Shown here: positions 1-12,392 of the stretch, piece after piece | Position numbering within the stretch: position 1 is the stretch's first letter | Layout: each line of letters begins with the position of its first letter | Origin: Aspidiotus rigidus | Lineage: Eukaryota; Arthropoda; Insecta; Hemiptera; Diaspididae | Length of the DNA: 64,000 bases | Direction of reading: 5' to 3' | Assembly: GCA_035079385.1 (NCBI GenBank) | Contig: JAVHKY010000011.1 | Span: forward strand, 11,116,001 to 11,180,000 | Notes under the pieces: generated by a model | Told to the model about the DNA's origin: nothing | The model's input: the letters and a program-made list of their open reading frames with translations, nothing else | The model's database searches: none | Translations under genes and position numbers: made by a program

Positions 1-899
1 AGGGTTCTATGTATGATAAGGGTTTTTTTTCGAAAATGTTGACATGCGGCGTCCCGCAAAAACTGACCTACCCTAAGAAATGAGTTGGACACAGAAAAAT
101 TTCTTCGACCTTCGAGCTACTTATGATAGAAGGAGACTCAGACAAATTTGAACTCTTCGGGAATCCAGTTTGTATTGAATTCTCAATATTAAAACTAAAT
201 GAACTCATAGAACAGGTTCCCCTCGCGTTCTTCGTTTTTTTTCGTATGTGCAGCGCCGCTCGTCCTCCAAGCTGGAGTGGATGCGGGTTGCTAGGCATTA
301 ACTTTGCTTCCTGCAACACCGGAATCGACCCTTTCGAGTATAACTTCAATGTTGGAAGAATCTCCTCTGCAAACCTCCTCTTTCTTCTTGACAACCGCCG
401 AGCTGCAGTGCCCTCAGGCACGCAAAACTTCAGATCACACAACAACAACAACACCAATTCAGATATAGTAGATCGCTGTTGGAGGCTGTCCTTCTTCTTT
501 ACTCAACGTTATACGTTAATTATATCTATATAGACGAAAGACTTTCATGGAGATATGAAGGACATAATTGGTGAATTTATTTATTTACGTATTTAACGAG
601 CTTTAAAACTACATAGTTATTAGCTCGACGGTAAGGCATAGAATGAGGATAGTTGGAAGATAAGGGGGAAGAAATTAATGAGGAGAGGAATTAGTGTGGA
701 CGGTCAGATTGTTTAGATGTTGGTGTAAAAGTCAGTTGATTGTAAGTATTGTAGGGTACCACAAATGTTTTCATGGTTGTTTTTGAGTTCTTGAGTGAGA
801 AGGAGGGAGTGTTAGTGAAAGAACGAAGATGTAAGAGTTGGTGGCGGGAGACGTGAATTGTCTTGTTGACAGTAGGGGCAAGATGGAGCTCCCGGGAAA
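1..899. other. AT-rich stretch with no recognised gene
   Basis: Two overlapping open frames on opposite strands (about 130 residues each, between 68 and 533) resemble no family I know. They show no splice structure or domain motif and are probably chance frames. I see no repeat or RNA gene here. Confidence 0.5.
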
Positions 900-1405
900 C
901 ACAATCGACCTTCGAAATTAAATTTTTTTGTAGTCACTCACAATATCGACCATAAATCGACCGAGAATGAATAATCAAGACGTCTTTATTATACTATCAA
1001 TCTACTTTTCGATCCAAATTAGACGTCGATTCATGGTCGAAGTTTGTTAGATTGATTTCTGTATGACTAATCGATCGTTTTTGGACGTCTTTTTTCAGTC
1101 AAAATAAAAATGGCTATATTTCGACGTCTTTCCTTAGTGAGAATGAAAACTAGGTATACTGTATTTTGACGTCTTAGTTCAGTAAAAATAAAAATTACCA
1201 TATTTCGACCTCTTTCTTCAGTACAAATGAAACTTGTACTCTATTTAGATGGCTTTATTGAATCAATCTATTTTTTAACCCAAATTAAATATTGATTTAT
1301 GGTCGAAGTTTGGTTGGATGATTTTTGCATAACTAATCGATCGTATTTTGACGACTTTTTTCAGTCAAAATGAAAATTACTACATTTCGACCTCTTTCTT
1401 CAGTA
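900..1405. repeat. degenerate long-period repeat
   Basis: Short phrases such as TTTCGACGTCTTT followed by CAGTCAAAAT recur through this stretch. A longer block of about 45 bases starting near 1032 (GGTCGAAGTTTG ... CTAATCGATCG) recurs near 1298, giving a period of about 266 bases. The copies are diverged, so this looks like an old tandem duplication leading into the 63-bp array that follows. Confidence 0.5.
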
Positions 1406-1414
1406 CAAATAAAA

Positions 1415-1821
1415 TTTCCATTCAGATTCAAAAAAGACGTCGATTCTTCAGTCAATTATTGGTCAAAATAGAATCAATTTCCAATCAGGTTCAAAAAAGA
1501 CATGTATTCTTTGGTTGATTATTGGTAAAAAAAGCGAGTCGTTTTCCATTCAAATTCAAAAAAAGACATCGATTCTTCAGTCAATTGTTGTCAAAATAGA
1601 ATCAATTTCCATTCAGGTTCAAAAAAGATGTCCATTCTTCAGTCAATTATTGGTCAAAAAAGAATCGATTTTCATTTAGGTTATTAGAAAACGTCGATTC
1701 TCCAGTCGATGATTGGTAAACAAAGAGTCAATTTCCATTCAGATTCAAAGAAGCGGTTAATTTTTCAGTCAATTATTGATCAAAATGGAATCGATTTTCA
1801 TTTAGATTAAAAAAGACGTCG
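1415..1821. repeat. 63-bp minisatellite, about 6.5 copies
   Basis: Units begin with TTTCCATTCAGATTC or variants at 1415, 1478, 1543, 1606, 1669, 1732 and 1795, so the period is 63 bases with one 65-base step. The core of each unit reads GACGTCGATTCTTCAGTCAA. Copies differ at several positions, so the array is not recent. Confidence 0.85.
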
Positions 1822-3029
1822 GCCCGACAAAAAATGTGGAAGGAACGACAAAATGATACCCGTTTGCGCCATTTCAAAGTGTGGAACGCCAAAATAAACG
1901 CTGGGCGGGAAATAAAAGTGAGACCCGGGAGATATGATGATGGAACGACATTCATATATTTTAAAAACAAGAAAAAAACGACGAACGCCAAAATGAACGT
2001 TGATACGCGGATATCCACGGTAGTAATTGTGTAGTAGGCAAGGTACTGAAGTGGAGGCAGTTGACAGAAGAGGCATCACTTGATATCAACCAATGACAAA
2101 TTAATTTCCAAATATTATTCAAAATTTGCCGAAATGGCAGATGTTCCATAGAGTGTGAGAACTTTTAATTACTCCTCCGTCCCCTCGGTACCGTTGTTGA
2201 TGCTAGGTTAGGTTCCCCCGCTGCGCCATTTAACCACTGAAAGTTCTTCTCCAATCAATTGTTGTTGAAGCACTTTACGAATTCAGGCATATGCGGCTTA
2301 CATTTTTTGAGAAAGAGATTAGATGCGGCACTGAAAGTTTAGAATTGTCGCTATTTAGACATCATATGACCTATACATGTTCTTGTCATTTTCAAAACCA
2401 AAAGGCGTTACGTCAAACTTTTATGACAATGAAAAAATATATTCCAAATGCGAACCACATATTCAATAAGAAATGCCAAACTTCATATTCCATTAGAAAT
2501 GCTGAACCACGTATTTTATAAGAAAGGCTAAACCACACAGGTATTCCATTAGAAACGCTGAACCACATATTCCGACAGCAATTTTGAACCACATATTCCA
2601 TAAGCAATTTCAAATCACATATTACATAGGTATTGCTGAACCATACATTCCATATGCAATGCTGAACCACATATTCCATTAGAAATGCTGAACCATATAT
2701 TCCATATGCAATGCTGAACCATATACTCCATAAGCAATGGTGAACCACATATTCCATGAACAAAGCTGAACCAGATATTCCATAAGCAATGCCGAACCAC
2801 ATATTCCATAAGCAATTTTGAACCACATATTCCATAGGTATTGCTGAACCATACATTCCATATGCAATGCTGAACCACATATTCTATTAGAAATGTTGAA
2901 CCATACATTCCATAAGCAATGCTGAACCACATATTCCATAAGCAATGCTGAACCATATATTCCATAAACAAAGCTGAACCACATATTCCATAAGCAATGC
3001 TGAACCAGATATTCCATAAACAATGCTGA

Positions 3030-4210
3030 ACCACATACTCCATAGGCGATGCTGAACCTCATATTCCATAAGAAATGCTGAACCACATATTCCATAAGCA
3101 ATGCTGAAACAGATATACTGTAAACAATGCTGAACCAGATATTGCATAAGCAAAGTTGAACTAGATATTCCATGAACAAAGCTGAACCACATATTCTATA
3201 AGCAATGCTGAACCAGATATTCCATAAACAAAGCTGAACCAGATATTCCATAAACAATGCTGAACCACATACTCCATAGGCGATGCTGAACCTCATATTC
3301 CATAAGAAATGCTGAACCACATATTCCATAAGCAATGCTGAAACAGATATACTGTAAACAATGCTGAACCAGATATTGCATAAGCAAAGTTGAACTAGAT
3401 ATTCCATGAACAAAGCTGAACCACATATTCTATAAGCAATGCTGAACCAGATATTCCATAAACAAAGCTGAACCAGATATTCCATAAACAATGCTGAACC
3501 ACATACTCCATAGGCGATGCTGAACCTCATATTCCATAAGAAATGCTGAACCACATATTCCATAAGCAATGCTGAAACAGATATACTGTAAACAATGCTG
3601 AACCAGATATTGCATAAGCAAAGTTGAACTAGATATTCCATGAACAAAGCTGAACCACATATTCTATAAGCAATGCTGAACCAGATATTCCATAAACAAA
3701 GCTGAACCAGATATTCCATAAACAATGCTGAACCACATACTCCATAGGCGATGCTGAACCTCATATTCCATAAGAAATGCTGAACCACATATTCCATAAG
3801 CAATGCTGAAACAGATATACTGTAAACAATGCTGAACCAGATATTGCATAAGCAAAGTTGAACTAGATATTCCATGAACAAAGCTGAACCACATATTCTA
3901 TAAGCAATGCTGAACCAGATATTCCATAAGCAATGCTGAACCAGATATTCCATATACAATGCTGAACCACATACTCCATAGGCGATGCTGAACCTCATAT
4001 TCTATAAGAAATGCTGAACCACATATTCCATAAGCAATGCTGAAACAGATATACTGTAAACAATGCTGAACCAGATATTGCATAAGCAAAGTTGAACTAG
4101 ATATTCCATGAGCAATGCTGAACCACATATTCTTTAAGAAATGCTCAACCACATATTCCATAAGAAATGCAGAACCATATACTCCATAGGCGAGGCTGAA
4201 CCTCATATTC
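3030..4210. repeat. 234-bp higher-order repeat of nine 26-bp monomers
   Basis: A marker variant (ACTCCATAGGCGATGCTG) recurs at about 3036, 3270, 3504, 3738 and 3972, exactly 234 bases apart. A final copy about 208 bases further on has lost one monomer. Adjacent 234-base units are nearly identical, whereas the 26-base monomers within a unit differ. This is the pattern left by recent homogenisation of a multi-monomer block. Confidence 0.9.
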
Positions 4211-4509
4211 CATAAGAAATGCTGAACCACATATTCCAGAAGCAATGCTGAACCAGATATACTGTAAACAATACTGAACCAGATATTGCATAAGCAAAAT
4301 TGAACTAGATATTCCATGAGGAATGCTGAACCACATATTCTTTAAGAAATGCTCAACCACATATTCCATAAGCAATGCTGAATCAGATATTCCATAAACA
4401 AAGTTGAACCACATATTGCATAAGCAATGATGAACCACATTTTCCATAAGCAATGCTGAACTACATATTCCATTAGAAATGCTGAACCACATATCCCATA
4501 ACTTAACCC

Positions 4510-4787
4510 TATGGTTTGGCATTTCTTGTGGAATATGTGGTTCAGCATTGCATATGGAATACATGGTTCAGCACTACTTATGGAATGTATGGTTCAGCAT
4601 TTCTTAAGGAATATATGGTTCAGCATTTCTTTCAGAATATGTGGTTTGGCATTTTTTATGGACTATATGGTTCAGCAATGCTTATGGAATATGTGGTTCA
4701 GCATTTTTTATAGAATATGTGGTTCAGCAATGCTTATGGAATATGTGGTTCAGCATTTCTTATGGAATACGTGGTTCAGCATTCCAT
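4510..4787 (-). repeat. inverted block of the 26-bp satellite
   Basis: Here the monomer reads in the opposite sense (GGAATATGTGGTTCAGCA). The left switch sits in the phrase CTTAACCCTATGGTTTGGC, and a similar phrase (CTCAACCATATGGTTTGGC) marks the switch near 5515. The shared junction suggests that both inversions come from one event that was later duplicated. Confidence 0.8.
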
Positions 4788-5057
4788 ACCTGAACCATAT
4801 ATTCGATATGCAATGCTGAACCATATATTCCATATACAATGCTAAACCATATATTCCATATGCAATTTTGAACCACATATTCCATAAGCAATCCTGAACC
4901 ACATATTCCATAGCTGAACCATATATTCCATAAGCAATGCTGAATCACATATTCCATTAGAATTGCTGAACCATATATTCCATATGCAATGCTGATCCAC
5001 ATATTCCATAGCTGAACCATACATTCCATAAGCAATGCTGAATCACATGTTCTATTA

Positions 5058-5431
5058 CACTACTGAACAGCCATCCTGTTCCAAGAATTTCATTATATAC
5101 ATTTAGAGTATTTTTCAACGCTGAACACGAATTTGAAGTTCGTTTTTCAATCCGAGCTAAATCTTTTATGGAATGAGTGAAAATCTACTCGTTCATTTGC
5201 CGCGTATCGTCGCGGAACGGAACACGAGTTCTTGATATCCGTTGATACTACGTTCGTTAAGCGCGCGACGATACGCGGCAAATGAACGAGTAGATTTTCA
5301 CGTCATTCCATAAAAGATTTAGCTCGGATTGAAAAACGAACTTCAAATTCGTGTTCAGCGTTGAAAAATACTCTAGATGTGTATAATGAAATTCAGGATA
5401 CAAATATTTTTTTTTTCTTTGTTCAGTAGTG
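5058..5431. mobile_element. 374-bp foldback MITE, TTA target duplication (copy 1)
   Basis: The ends are CACTACTGAACA and its reverse complement, flanked by TTA at 5055-5057 and 5432-5434. The arms pair over most of the element length, for example ATTTGCCGCGTATCGTCG with CGACGATACGCGGCAAAT. Deleting the element with one TTA restores a normal monomer of the surrounding 26-bp satellite, so the insertion is precise. A 3-bp TTA duplication fits PIF/Harbinger-type transposition, while the CACTA terminus also recalls CMC/CACTA elements. The superfamily stays open because there is no transposase. A related copy lies at 14399-14782. Confidence 0.88.
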
Positions 5432-5700
5432 TTAGAAATGCTGAACCTCATAAGTTATAAGCAGTGCTGAACTACATATTCCATTAGAAATGCTGAACTG
5501 CTATTCATAGCTCAACCATATGGTTTGGCATTTCTTATGGAATATGTGGTTCAGCATTGCATATGGAATATTTGGTTCAGCATTTTGTACAGAATATGTG
5601 GTTTGGCATTTCTTATGGAATATGTGGTTCAGCAATGTTTTTTATAATATGTAGTTCAGCATTGCATATGGAATATTTCAGCATTTCTTATGCTTTTCGC

Positions 5701-8600
5701 CGATGGACTTTTAATGATAAATTTACTCTTGTTGATAGGATACTTCTTACCTCTTTCACATGATTGAGAAAGCTGAAGAGTTAATTTTCAAGGGCCGCAC
5801 ATTGATTGAACACTTTGTAAACTTTGGTGACCTAAGGAGGTTTCACCATCACCGGAATAGCATTCTTCTTACCAGCCTTAGGGAGAGTGACCCTCCTCTT
5901 CAGACATTTAATCATATCTCTACGAGCCCAGGAAAGGAGGGGGAAGTTTTCGTTCCATTTCCATCTTTGCCACTGCTGCAGTAAACCATTGCATCTGTTT
6001 CCTCTTTTGCAAGATCCTTACAAACTCTATGCGGTACGAGAGGGGGCGGAAAAATGAGAGATTTCTGCAAACTGGTGTTTCTTGAGCATCAAGAATGGAT
6101 TATTAGATTTGTTCACTGACCGAATTTTCCTTCCAATTGTCAACTACAGTCTTGTCAAGGGTGGAAGAAAGCTCCTCCTTCATTATCTCAATCTGGATCT
6201 TCCTTTTATGCAGTTGAAATAGGCAAGTTTTTGGAGTGTTCTTCACAATCCTTGGGTAGCAATTATAGTTGGTATAGAAGAACACCTGCACCATCTGTTT
6301 TCTGGAGGAAGGGAGAGAGGTCGTCATCAGGCTCGAAAAGTTTGTCCAGGCTAAGGGAGGGTCCTTTCCACGGAAAGGAAAGTTCTGACTCAGTTTAGGG
6401 ACTTGTAAAAATTTTTGAAGGTGACCACAAATATCCGAGGATTAAGACAAATAAGGACGAGAAGGAGGGTGTGGCTGCCATTTCGCCCCTAAATTTTTTC
6501 CTATTTAGTGTTTCGCAACTAATTAACAGATATTGCATAAGATGCTAAATTTGTATTCCTGATGATTTCTTTTCTTTCGTTTCAAGGCTCAATGTTTCGG
6601 CGAATCAAGAAAGGTGCTTCATTCCCTTCACTTTGGGTGCACTCGAAAATACTTCCGAACAGGGTGAAAATTGTTTGGTCATTTTTTGCGACGACTATTC
6701 AGCAAAATCTTTCATTCGTTCGATAAACCACCGTAAGGTAAGAAACGTATCTTTGAAATTACTGGCGTACATTTACGAACATATGATTAAGGGGTGCAAA
6801 AGTTTGGGAAAAGAAGCGTCGAGAGAGGAAAAGGCTAGAATTGGAAAATTTTCCGGTACGATTGAGTGTACCGAATTATTTATACTTCTTCACCACCAAT
6901 TATGTTGTCAAAATGGTCTTTAAATTATAATGCGCCTCATGTCCGATTATTGACGTAGCAAGCCTTTCCTTCGTTGTTGTTCCTGAACGGGAAAGCAGGG
7001 CAATGACCTCTCCCTCTTCTTCAAATCCTGACCACGCAACTATATCTGGAAAAAGTTTAGTGAAATAAATACCGCGAACCCTAAAATAACCTCTCGTCAT
7101 GATTACTGTTGACCTATATGAAACCTTGACCAACGCCTCGCTTACTCTGAAATATAAACAAACATCATGTCTTCCGTAGGTATGGAATTGAGGCCCACTC
7201 TCTTCATCAAACACGAATGTCGAGAAAAGATTGACTGTCTTTTATACTCCAATAAAGCATTAAAGTATAGCGAGACTATCATTCTTCACTAATTAGAACT
7301 TAGCTTTAATAAAGCGGCTAAACCTGTGTGACTGTCGTGTCTAATAGGCGTACAATTTACTAATCGACGTATAATAAAATGTACCTGTGCAGATAAACGT
7401 TGTATTAATTAAAAGCAGACGAATCGAAATAACTGCGCGTCACGCCGAATCATTATTTTTTACTTCCAGTCTAGTGAATGCTGTACAACATAGTCCGATC
7501 ATCGGTCTCCATATGTACGGCAAAAATGCTATCAACGTTTGTTCTCAGGTAAGGATTGAAGGATGATATTGGTATTATCGTTGTAAGTAACCGGTTTTCT
7601 GAAGAAGGGATCTTACAATGGTCCGTACGAACGATCGTCTTGCCTGTTGGTGATCATTTTAGGCGTACATATGTACCTATAAATTCGCAATTTTTTCTTT
7701 GTTATTCTATGGTAGGTATCCAACCGGTTTATCTCGGAGCGTAAAATTAAAGTTACACGTTGTAAGAATGAGTCGACGAGGAAAACGTGAAAATGAATCA
7801 TTCGCGGCAAGTTTAGGTGCCGGATAAATGTAAGAAGGAAAAAATTATGTCGCTATACTCATAGGTCCTATATTGAATTCTAGATTTCTACGAGCCTCTT
7901 GTTACACGAAATTCAATATTTTAGGGATTACGTTTTGAACTGTCTCTTCATATTCAATCAACTTGACAATGGGACCACGGACAGAAAGTACGCCTTGTTT
8001 TTTTCAATGATCTTCGAGGTGAGAGAAGGCTACATAAGAATTTTGAGCATATGTTGAAGTTTGAAACGTATGAAAGACGAGCTTCTGGAGAAAAATGAAG
8101 GTGTGGAAGAATTTTTGAACTATTTTTTGGCGGTTGAGTATGTTTATACTCTTCTGAGCGAATCACGAGAAAATAGAAACAATGGCAAGAGGTTCTCAAA
8201 TCAATAGAATTACAAAATAATTAACCACTCCCCAACAATTTCATGCCGGCCAGTCTACCTAACGGATCTCATTCGCATATTAATGCACATTTTACTAGCC
8301 GCTCACCCCTCTTAGACCACCAGAGTAGGTATAGCTCTATTTCTCTCAAACTAGAAACTCAGTTTGTCATCTATCCACCCCTGTAAATACTTTATTCATT
8401 TTATTTGAAATTGAAATGGTTAACATACTTACTCTGAAAAGCAGGCAAATGGATTAATGAGCCTGTAAAGAGTCCAAAGTAGCGCATTTTCTCAAAAAAA
8501 AGTTGCAATTTTGAGATTGAAGAAGTTTCCCTCCGTCGAGGAAACGATAGATGAAATACAATACAAAATTACGAGCTGAACAACAAAAAAACGAAGAAGA
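5701..8600. other. stretch with no recognised gene or repeat
   Basis: Several open frames of 60-100 codons occur, for example 5760-5984 and 6633-6923 (plus) and 6900-7214 (minus). None has a recognisable domain, signal peptide or paired splice sites. I see no transposon ends here. Confidence 0.4.
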
Positions 8601-8628
8601 ATGCTTTACGGGACTGTCTTCCCTGCCT

Positions 8629-9065
8629 GGAACAACGAGCTACTTTTGTCCTGTTGCCCCGCTTCAATCGTGCGCGGGGGCTCCAACCCATCTCTCACCG
8701 CTAGATCACAACAATGGACGATCTTCTCGGTAAGACTCTTTTCACCGTTAGAAACAACGAGCTACTCTCCTGCTTTCACCCGCTTCGATTGTGAGCGGGC
8801 CTCCAGCCCATCTCTCACCGCGAGAACACACTACAGCCCGATCCTTAATCAAGTCGGGTAAATGCGCAAAAAGACTCGTAGTTTCAGTCTTCTGTTGTGA
8901 TCTCGGAGCTCCAAATGGACTAGAGGCCCGAGCGAACAAGAGCACGAGAGAAGCTCGTTGTTTTAGGCGGTGAAAGGAGTCTTACCGAGAAGATCGTCCT
9001 CTGTTGTGATCTCACGATGAGAGGTGGGATGGAGCCCCGCTTATAATCGAAGTAGCTCCTTGTTT
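8629..9065. repeat. large inverted repeat (foldback element)
   Basis: The left arm (about 8629-8830) contains GGACGATCTTCTCGGTAAGA and AACAACGAGCTACT. The right arm (about 8895-9065) contains their reverse complements. Each arm also holds two diverged direct copies, about 120 bases long, of a GC-richer module (CCCGCTTCGATTGTGAGCGG, then CTCCAGCCCATCTCTCACCG). The GC content stands out from the flanks. No coding capacity or clear target duplication was seen, so the edges are approximate. Confidence 0.75.
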
Positions 9066-9369
9066 CAGATTATTTCGAACTAAGAGTCAAGTTTTACTGT
9101 GAAATTGAGAAAAATTCCCAAGCTCACCAAATTTCCTAACTTGGAACAATTTTGAACCTCCTTAGACCCATTCGCTCATTTCGTAGCCTTGTAGGGTCAT
9201 TTCGAGATTTTTTTCAGAGAATAGAGTGAAAAATACAAAGTTTGAGCGATTTTCACTTTGAGGAATTTTTGACTCCTCTTTAGGCCCATACACCCATTTT
9301 GGTGCTTTGTAGAATTTTTAAACTATTTTTTTCGTCAAATTTCCTTCGATTTACGACAATTTAATTCTT

Positions 9370-9600
9370 AAAATGTTTGAAATTCACTTAAATAATGCTG
9401 GAAAATTGATTATTTTTGAACATTATTTTGAGAACCCTGGCAAATTGGTCAATTTTCGGCACATTTTGGTCCATAACTTGGCTCGAAAAAATCGTAGAGA
9501 CTGTATTTGGCACAAATTAGAGATAAAATTGAGATACAAGTTTCGTACCACCGAAATCCTATTTAACTGTTGACATCATTTTGGCGTACCCTGTATAGTC
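9370..9600 (+). repeat. dispersed repeat related to the foldback at 26.8-27.4 kb
   Basis: The phrase CATTTTGGTCCATAACTTGG followed by CTCGAAAAAATCG, and a downstream AAATTGAGATACAA, match the right arm of the foldback at 26843-27362 (CATATTTTGGTCCATAACTCGG ... AAATTAAGATACAA). Only one arm is obvious here. It ends near GTTGACATCATTTTGGCGTA, a phrase that recurs near 42405. Confidence 0.6.
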
Positions 9601-9879
9601 AAGAGATGAAACTCCACTAAGACCCTCTAGTCATCGGTCGCCGATCCTCAAGTTGGTACACTTTCATCCAGATATATATTTGTACCTCACCAAATCTCAA
9701 ATCAAATAACGAGGGCTCCAGAGACCTCCGTTGCAAACGATAGAGATGAAACGAGAGCCAAAGTTGTAGCGTCACAAATTACAAGGATCGGGGAAATTCG
9801 CCTCAAACACTGGACCAAGCCAAAAAAAGGGGGTCTCACCGTGAGAGGGAGAAAAACTACAGGGATGTCAGAACATTTT

Positions 9880-11200
9880 TTTTTGTGTGAGACTAGAAAT
9901 GCTCAAAACTAGGCCGAAAGAAATTAATTTTGTAAATACGAGGGAAAAGGTTTGATCCAGTCTCTGAGAGAAAGTACAGAAGTCCCGGACGTAATAGTGG
10001 ACTACGATATTTGCGCTTTCAGGGAAGGAATGGCGCGCGTGATTAAAAGTCCAACCCCTAGCTGAATTTAAATGGGGCATATTCAGCAGACCTATAGACA
10101 GTAAAATGATAAATAAACAATGGAGAAAAGGGGGAAAAAGAAGCAAATTTATTCGGTTATTCGACGAATAAAATGAATAGAACAAAATATAAAATGACAA
10201 TACGTATGTGTCTAAGGGCGACAGCGCCGAAATATTCAGAAAACTGAAATAAAATAATAATACGTCCAGTGACATAAGACCCGCGAAGGGGGAAAAATAC
10301 GAATAATTTGTGTGTCAACACACCACAAATAAAAAATCATAAAAATCATAAAAGGCCAACTCCACTCAATAAATCCCTGGAACGATCACATCAGCGATTT
10401 TGAGTATCGAAAGAGTAATAAACTTGTAAGAAACTCGAGGAAATGTAACCCCTAGTATAAAATTATCCCATGTAGGGAAAAAACGGATACGAGATCGAAC
10501 CTCCTCTCACGAAATAGGGCGGGATGAATGACTCAACTCGGAGTAAAAACGTAAATCGATAAAATCAATCAATAAATCAAATCAATAAGAGAAAAGAGGG
10601 AGGGGTGCGCATATTAGCGACTTTTCCCAGTCCCAAATAATAAAATGTGGCAATCAATAGGCCAATAAAATCAATAAAGGGGGGGGGGGGATACATCCGA
10701 TCAGAAAAATAAAATGATAAAAGTAATAAAGTACTCGTAATAAAGATTAAGCAATCGGGTAAAAACAATGATCGGGATGTGCCCAAGCCTTGAAGTAAAA
10801 GAAGTAATCATCACGACCCGAATCACAAATAAAAAGCGGAGAGAAAGAGTTCGATCTCCCGCTCCCCCCCCCCCAGTAAGAAAGAATAAAACCAATTTAG
10901 AGGTCAAAAGAGTGACAGAGCACAACAATAAAAAGTACCATCGGAGGCGAGTTGTGCACAAATCGACGATCCGGAAGCTGAAAAGTAAAAGTTAACCCTA
11001 CATTTATGAGAAAGGGTGCTTAGGATGTTTCGAGGATTTAGAGAGCGGAACTTAAATTAGAAAGAAAGAACTTCACGTTCAAAGTAAAAGAAATATGAGA
11101 TTCATGTAAGTATAATAAGAAATCATCGGAATAACGAATAAAGTTACGAAAGTGTGAACAATATAGAAATAAGAATTTAGTCTTTCAGTGGCGGCAACGG
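9880..11200. other. A-rich, strand-asymmetric stretch
   Basis: From about 10080 to 11170 the plus strand is strongly enriched in A over T, with many AATAAAA and AAATCAATAA phrases, a G run near 10680 and a C run near 10866. Open frames are short and low in complexity. It may be untranslated retroelement sequence, but I found no terminal repeats, primer-binding site or coding domain. Confidence 0.4.
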
Positions 11201-11711
11201 CAATTGATCGGCACACAATGACCAGATTAAACATCAGCGCGGCCTCCTTGGCCATCGGAGACCGGCTGGGTCGAATGGATAGTCGAAATCACGGCATTTT
11301 GGCTTAATGGGCGGGATGGTCCCGCGAAATGGCTTAACAGCCCATAATTAGAATTCCAGAAAAGATATCGAGCGCATTAACTTCACAAAATTAAAATGAA
11401 CAAATTTTCGACGCTTCGAAATAAGGAAATCGGTGTCTTTAATAGTTCGGATACGGCGGTTAATTACGATGAAAACGACGCGTTCGGGTAAAATTTCCAG
11501 CGTATAAATTTAGTGGATGGTCCGAATCGGGTCATGACCGAATTAATCGGCGGCCAAAGGCCAGAAATCTTTAAATTACGTGCCTATACGCATTTTCACA
11601 TAAGAGGAACTGTGGAACAACGTGCGACAAGAGACAAAGAGGCACATGCTGTAACATCGAGTCCGAGAGCTTCGTCGTCTTTTTTTTCGATGATGCAACA
11701 TTTCAGACCAC

Positions 11712-11712
<1 letters not shown>
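11201..11712 (+). other. unclassified sequence ending in a 32-base A tract
   Basis: This GC-richer stretch stands out from the neighbouring A-rich DNA and ends directly in the A tract at 11713-11744. That suggests a retroposed transcript on the plus strand, but the body resembles no family I know and no flanking duplication was found. Confidence 0.35.

Positions 11713-11744
<32 letters not shown>
11713..11744 (+). repeat. poly(A) tract, 32 bases
   Basis: An uninterrupted run of 32 A follows CAGACCACC and precedes CGCTAGCAG. It may be the tail of a plus-strand retroposon. Confidence 0.9.
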
Positions 11745-11745
<1 letters not shown>

Positions 11746-12392
11746 GCTAGCAGTCAGGGTAGAACAGCCAATCTTTGGATTTTAAGAGTACGTGGACAAG
11801 TAAATAGGATTTTGATTCGGTGATCAGAAACTCCTTTGAGAGTACCTCGTGGACTTTAGAAAAGAAGATATTGAAAAACGAGACAGAGAGACGAAAAAGA
11901 GAGAGAGAAGAAACAGTCGAGATTTAGAACTATGAAGCACGGTTGGAACGACAGCAAAAAAAATCGGCGACATCCTGACGCTCTCGCCAGGGACGCACCA
12001 GGTAAATTCGAAGTCGTCCCAACGCACGTGTTCACGAGCGAAATCTATTCTACTTCCTTGTATGAGGATGTAACAGACAAGGGGATTAGAAGATAATTTC
12101 GAAATAAGAAAAGAATCAGGTTGTAAAAATTTGGAGTGAGTAATACAAAAGGTTTGGAACGAATAGGTATACGAGATTTAAACGGACAATAGGAAGAGAA
12201 ACGGAGCTAAATTCACTGTCGGACCACAACTGCAAAACGACGATCGAAAATCGTCAAGAAGAAATTCGACCACGAATTTTGAGACACTACAATGTAACTT
12301 TGATTTGTTTCTTCTTGTGACCTCAACTTGGTGTCTGAGAGAGTAATAGCATAGCGGGGCTACAGAGACTGTATCTAGAGGTGGATTTTGGC

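Larger units (their letters stand above)
2440..5700. repeat. 26-bp satellite array with orientation switches
   Basis: The monomer is 26 bases (CATATTCCATAAGCAATG plus CTGAACCA). It runs head to tail from about 2440 to 4500, is inverted from about 4510 to 4787, returns to the first orientation up to 5057, and after an inserted element continues forward to about 5515 and then inverted to about 5695. Several monomers carry indels near the switches. Because 26 is not a multiple of three, all three minus-strand frames stay open over long distances. This gives a protein-like frame of over 400 codons that should not be read as a gene. Confidence 0.95.

Noticed and set aside
68..533. Two overlapping ~130-codon frames on opposite strands
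   Set aside because: No recognisable domain, splice structure or codon bias; overlapping opposite frames of this size occur by chance.
2679..3998. A 439-codon minus-strand frame reading MEYLVQ / FSIAYG repeats, plus several shorter ones nearby
   Set aside because: It lies wholly in the 26-bp satellite. Because the monomer contains no stop in any minus frame and 26 is not a multiple of three, open frames follow automatically.
2440..5700. CRISPR array
   Set aside because: The repeats are contiguous 26-bp monomers without unique spacers, in a eukaryotic genome with introns.
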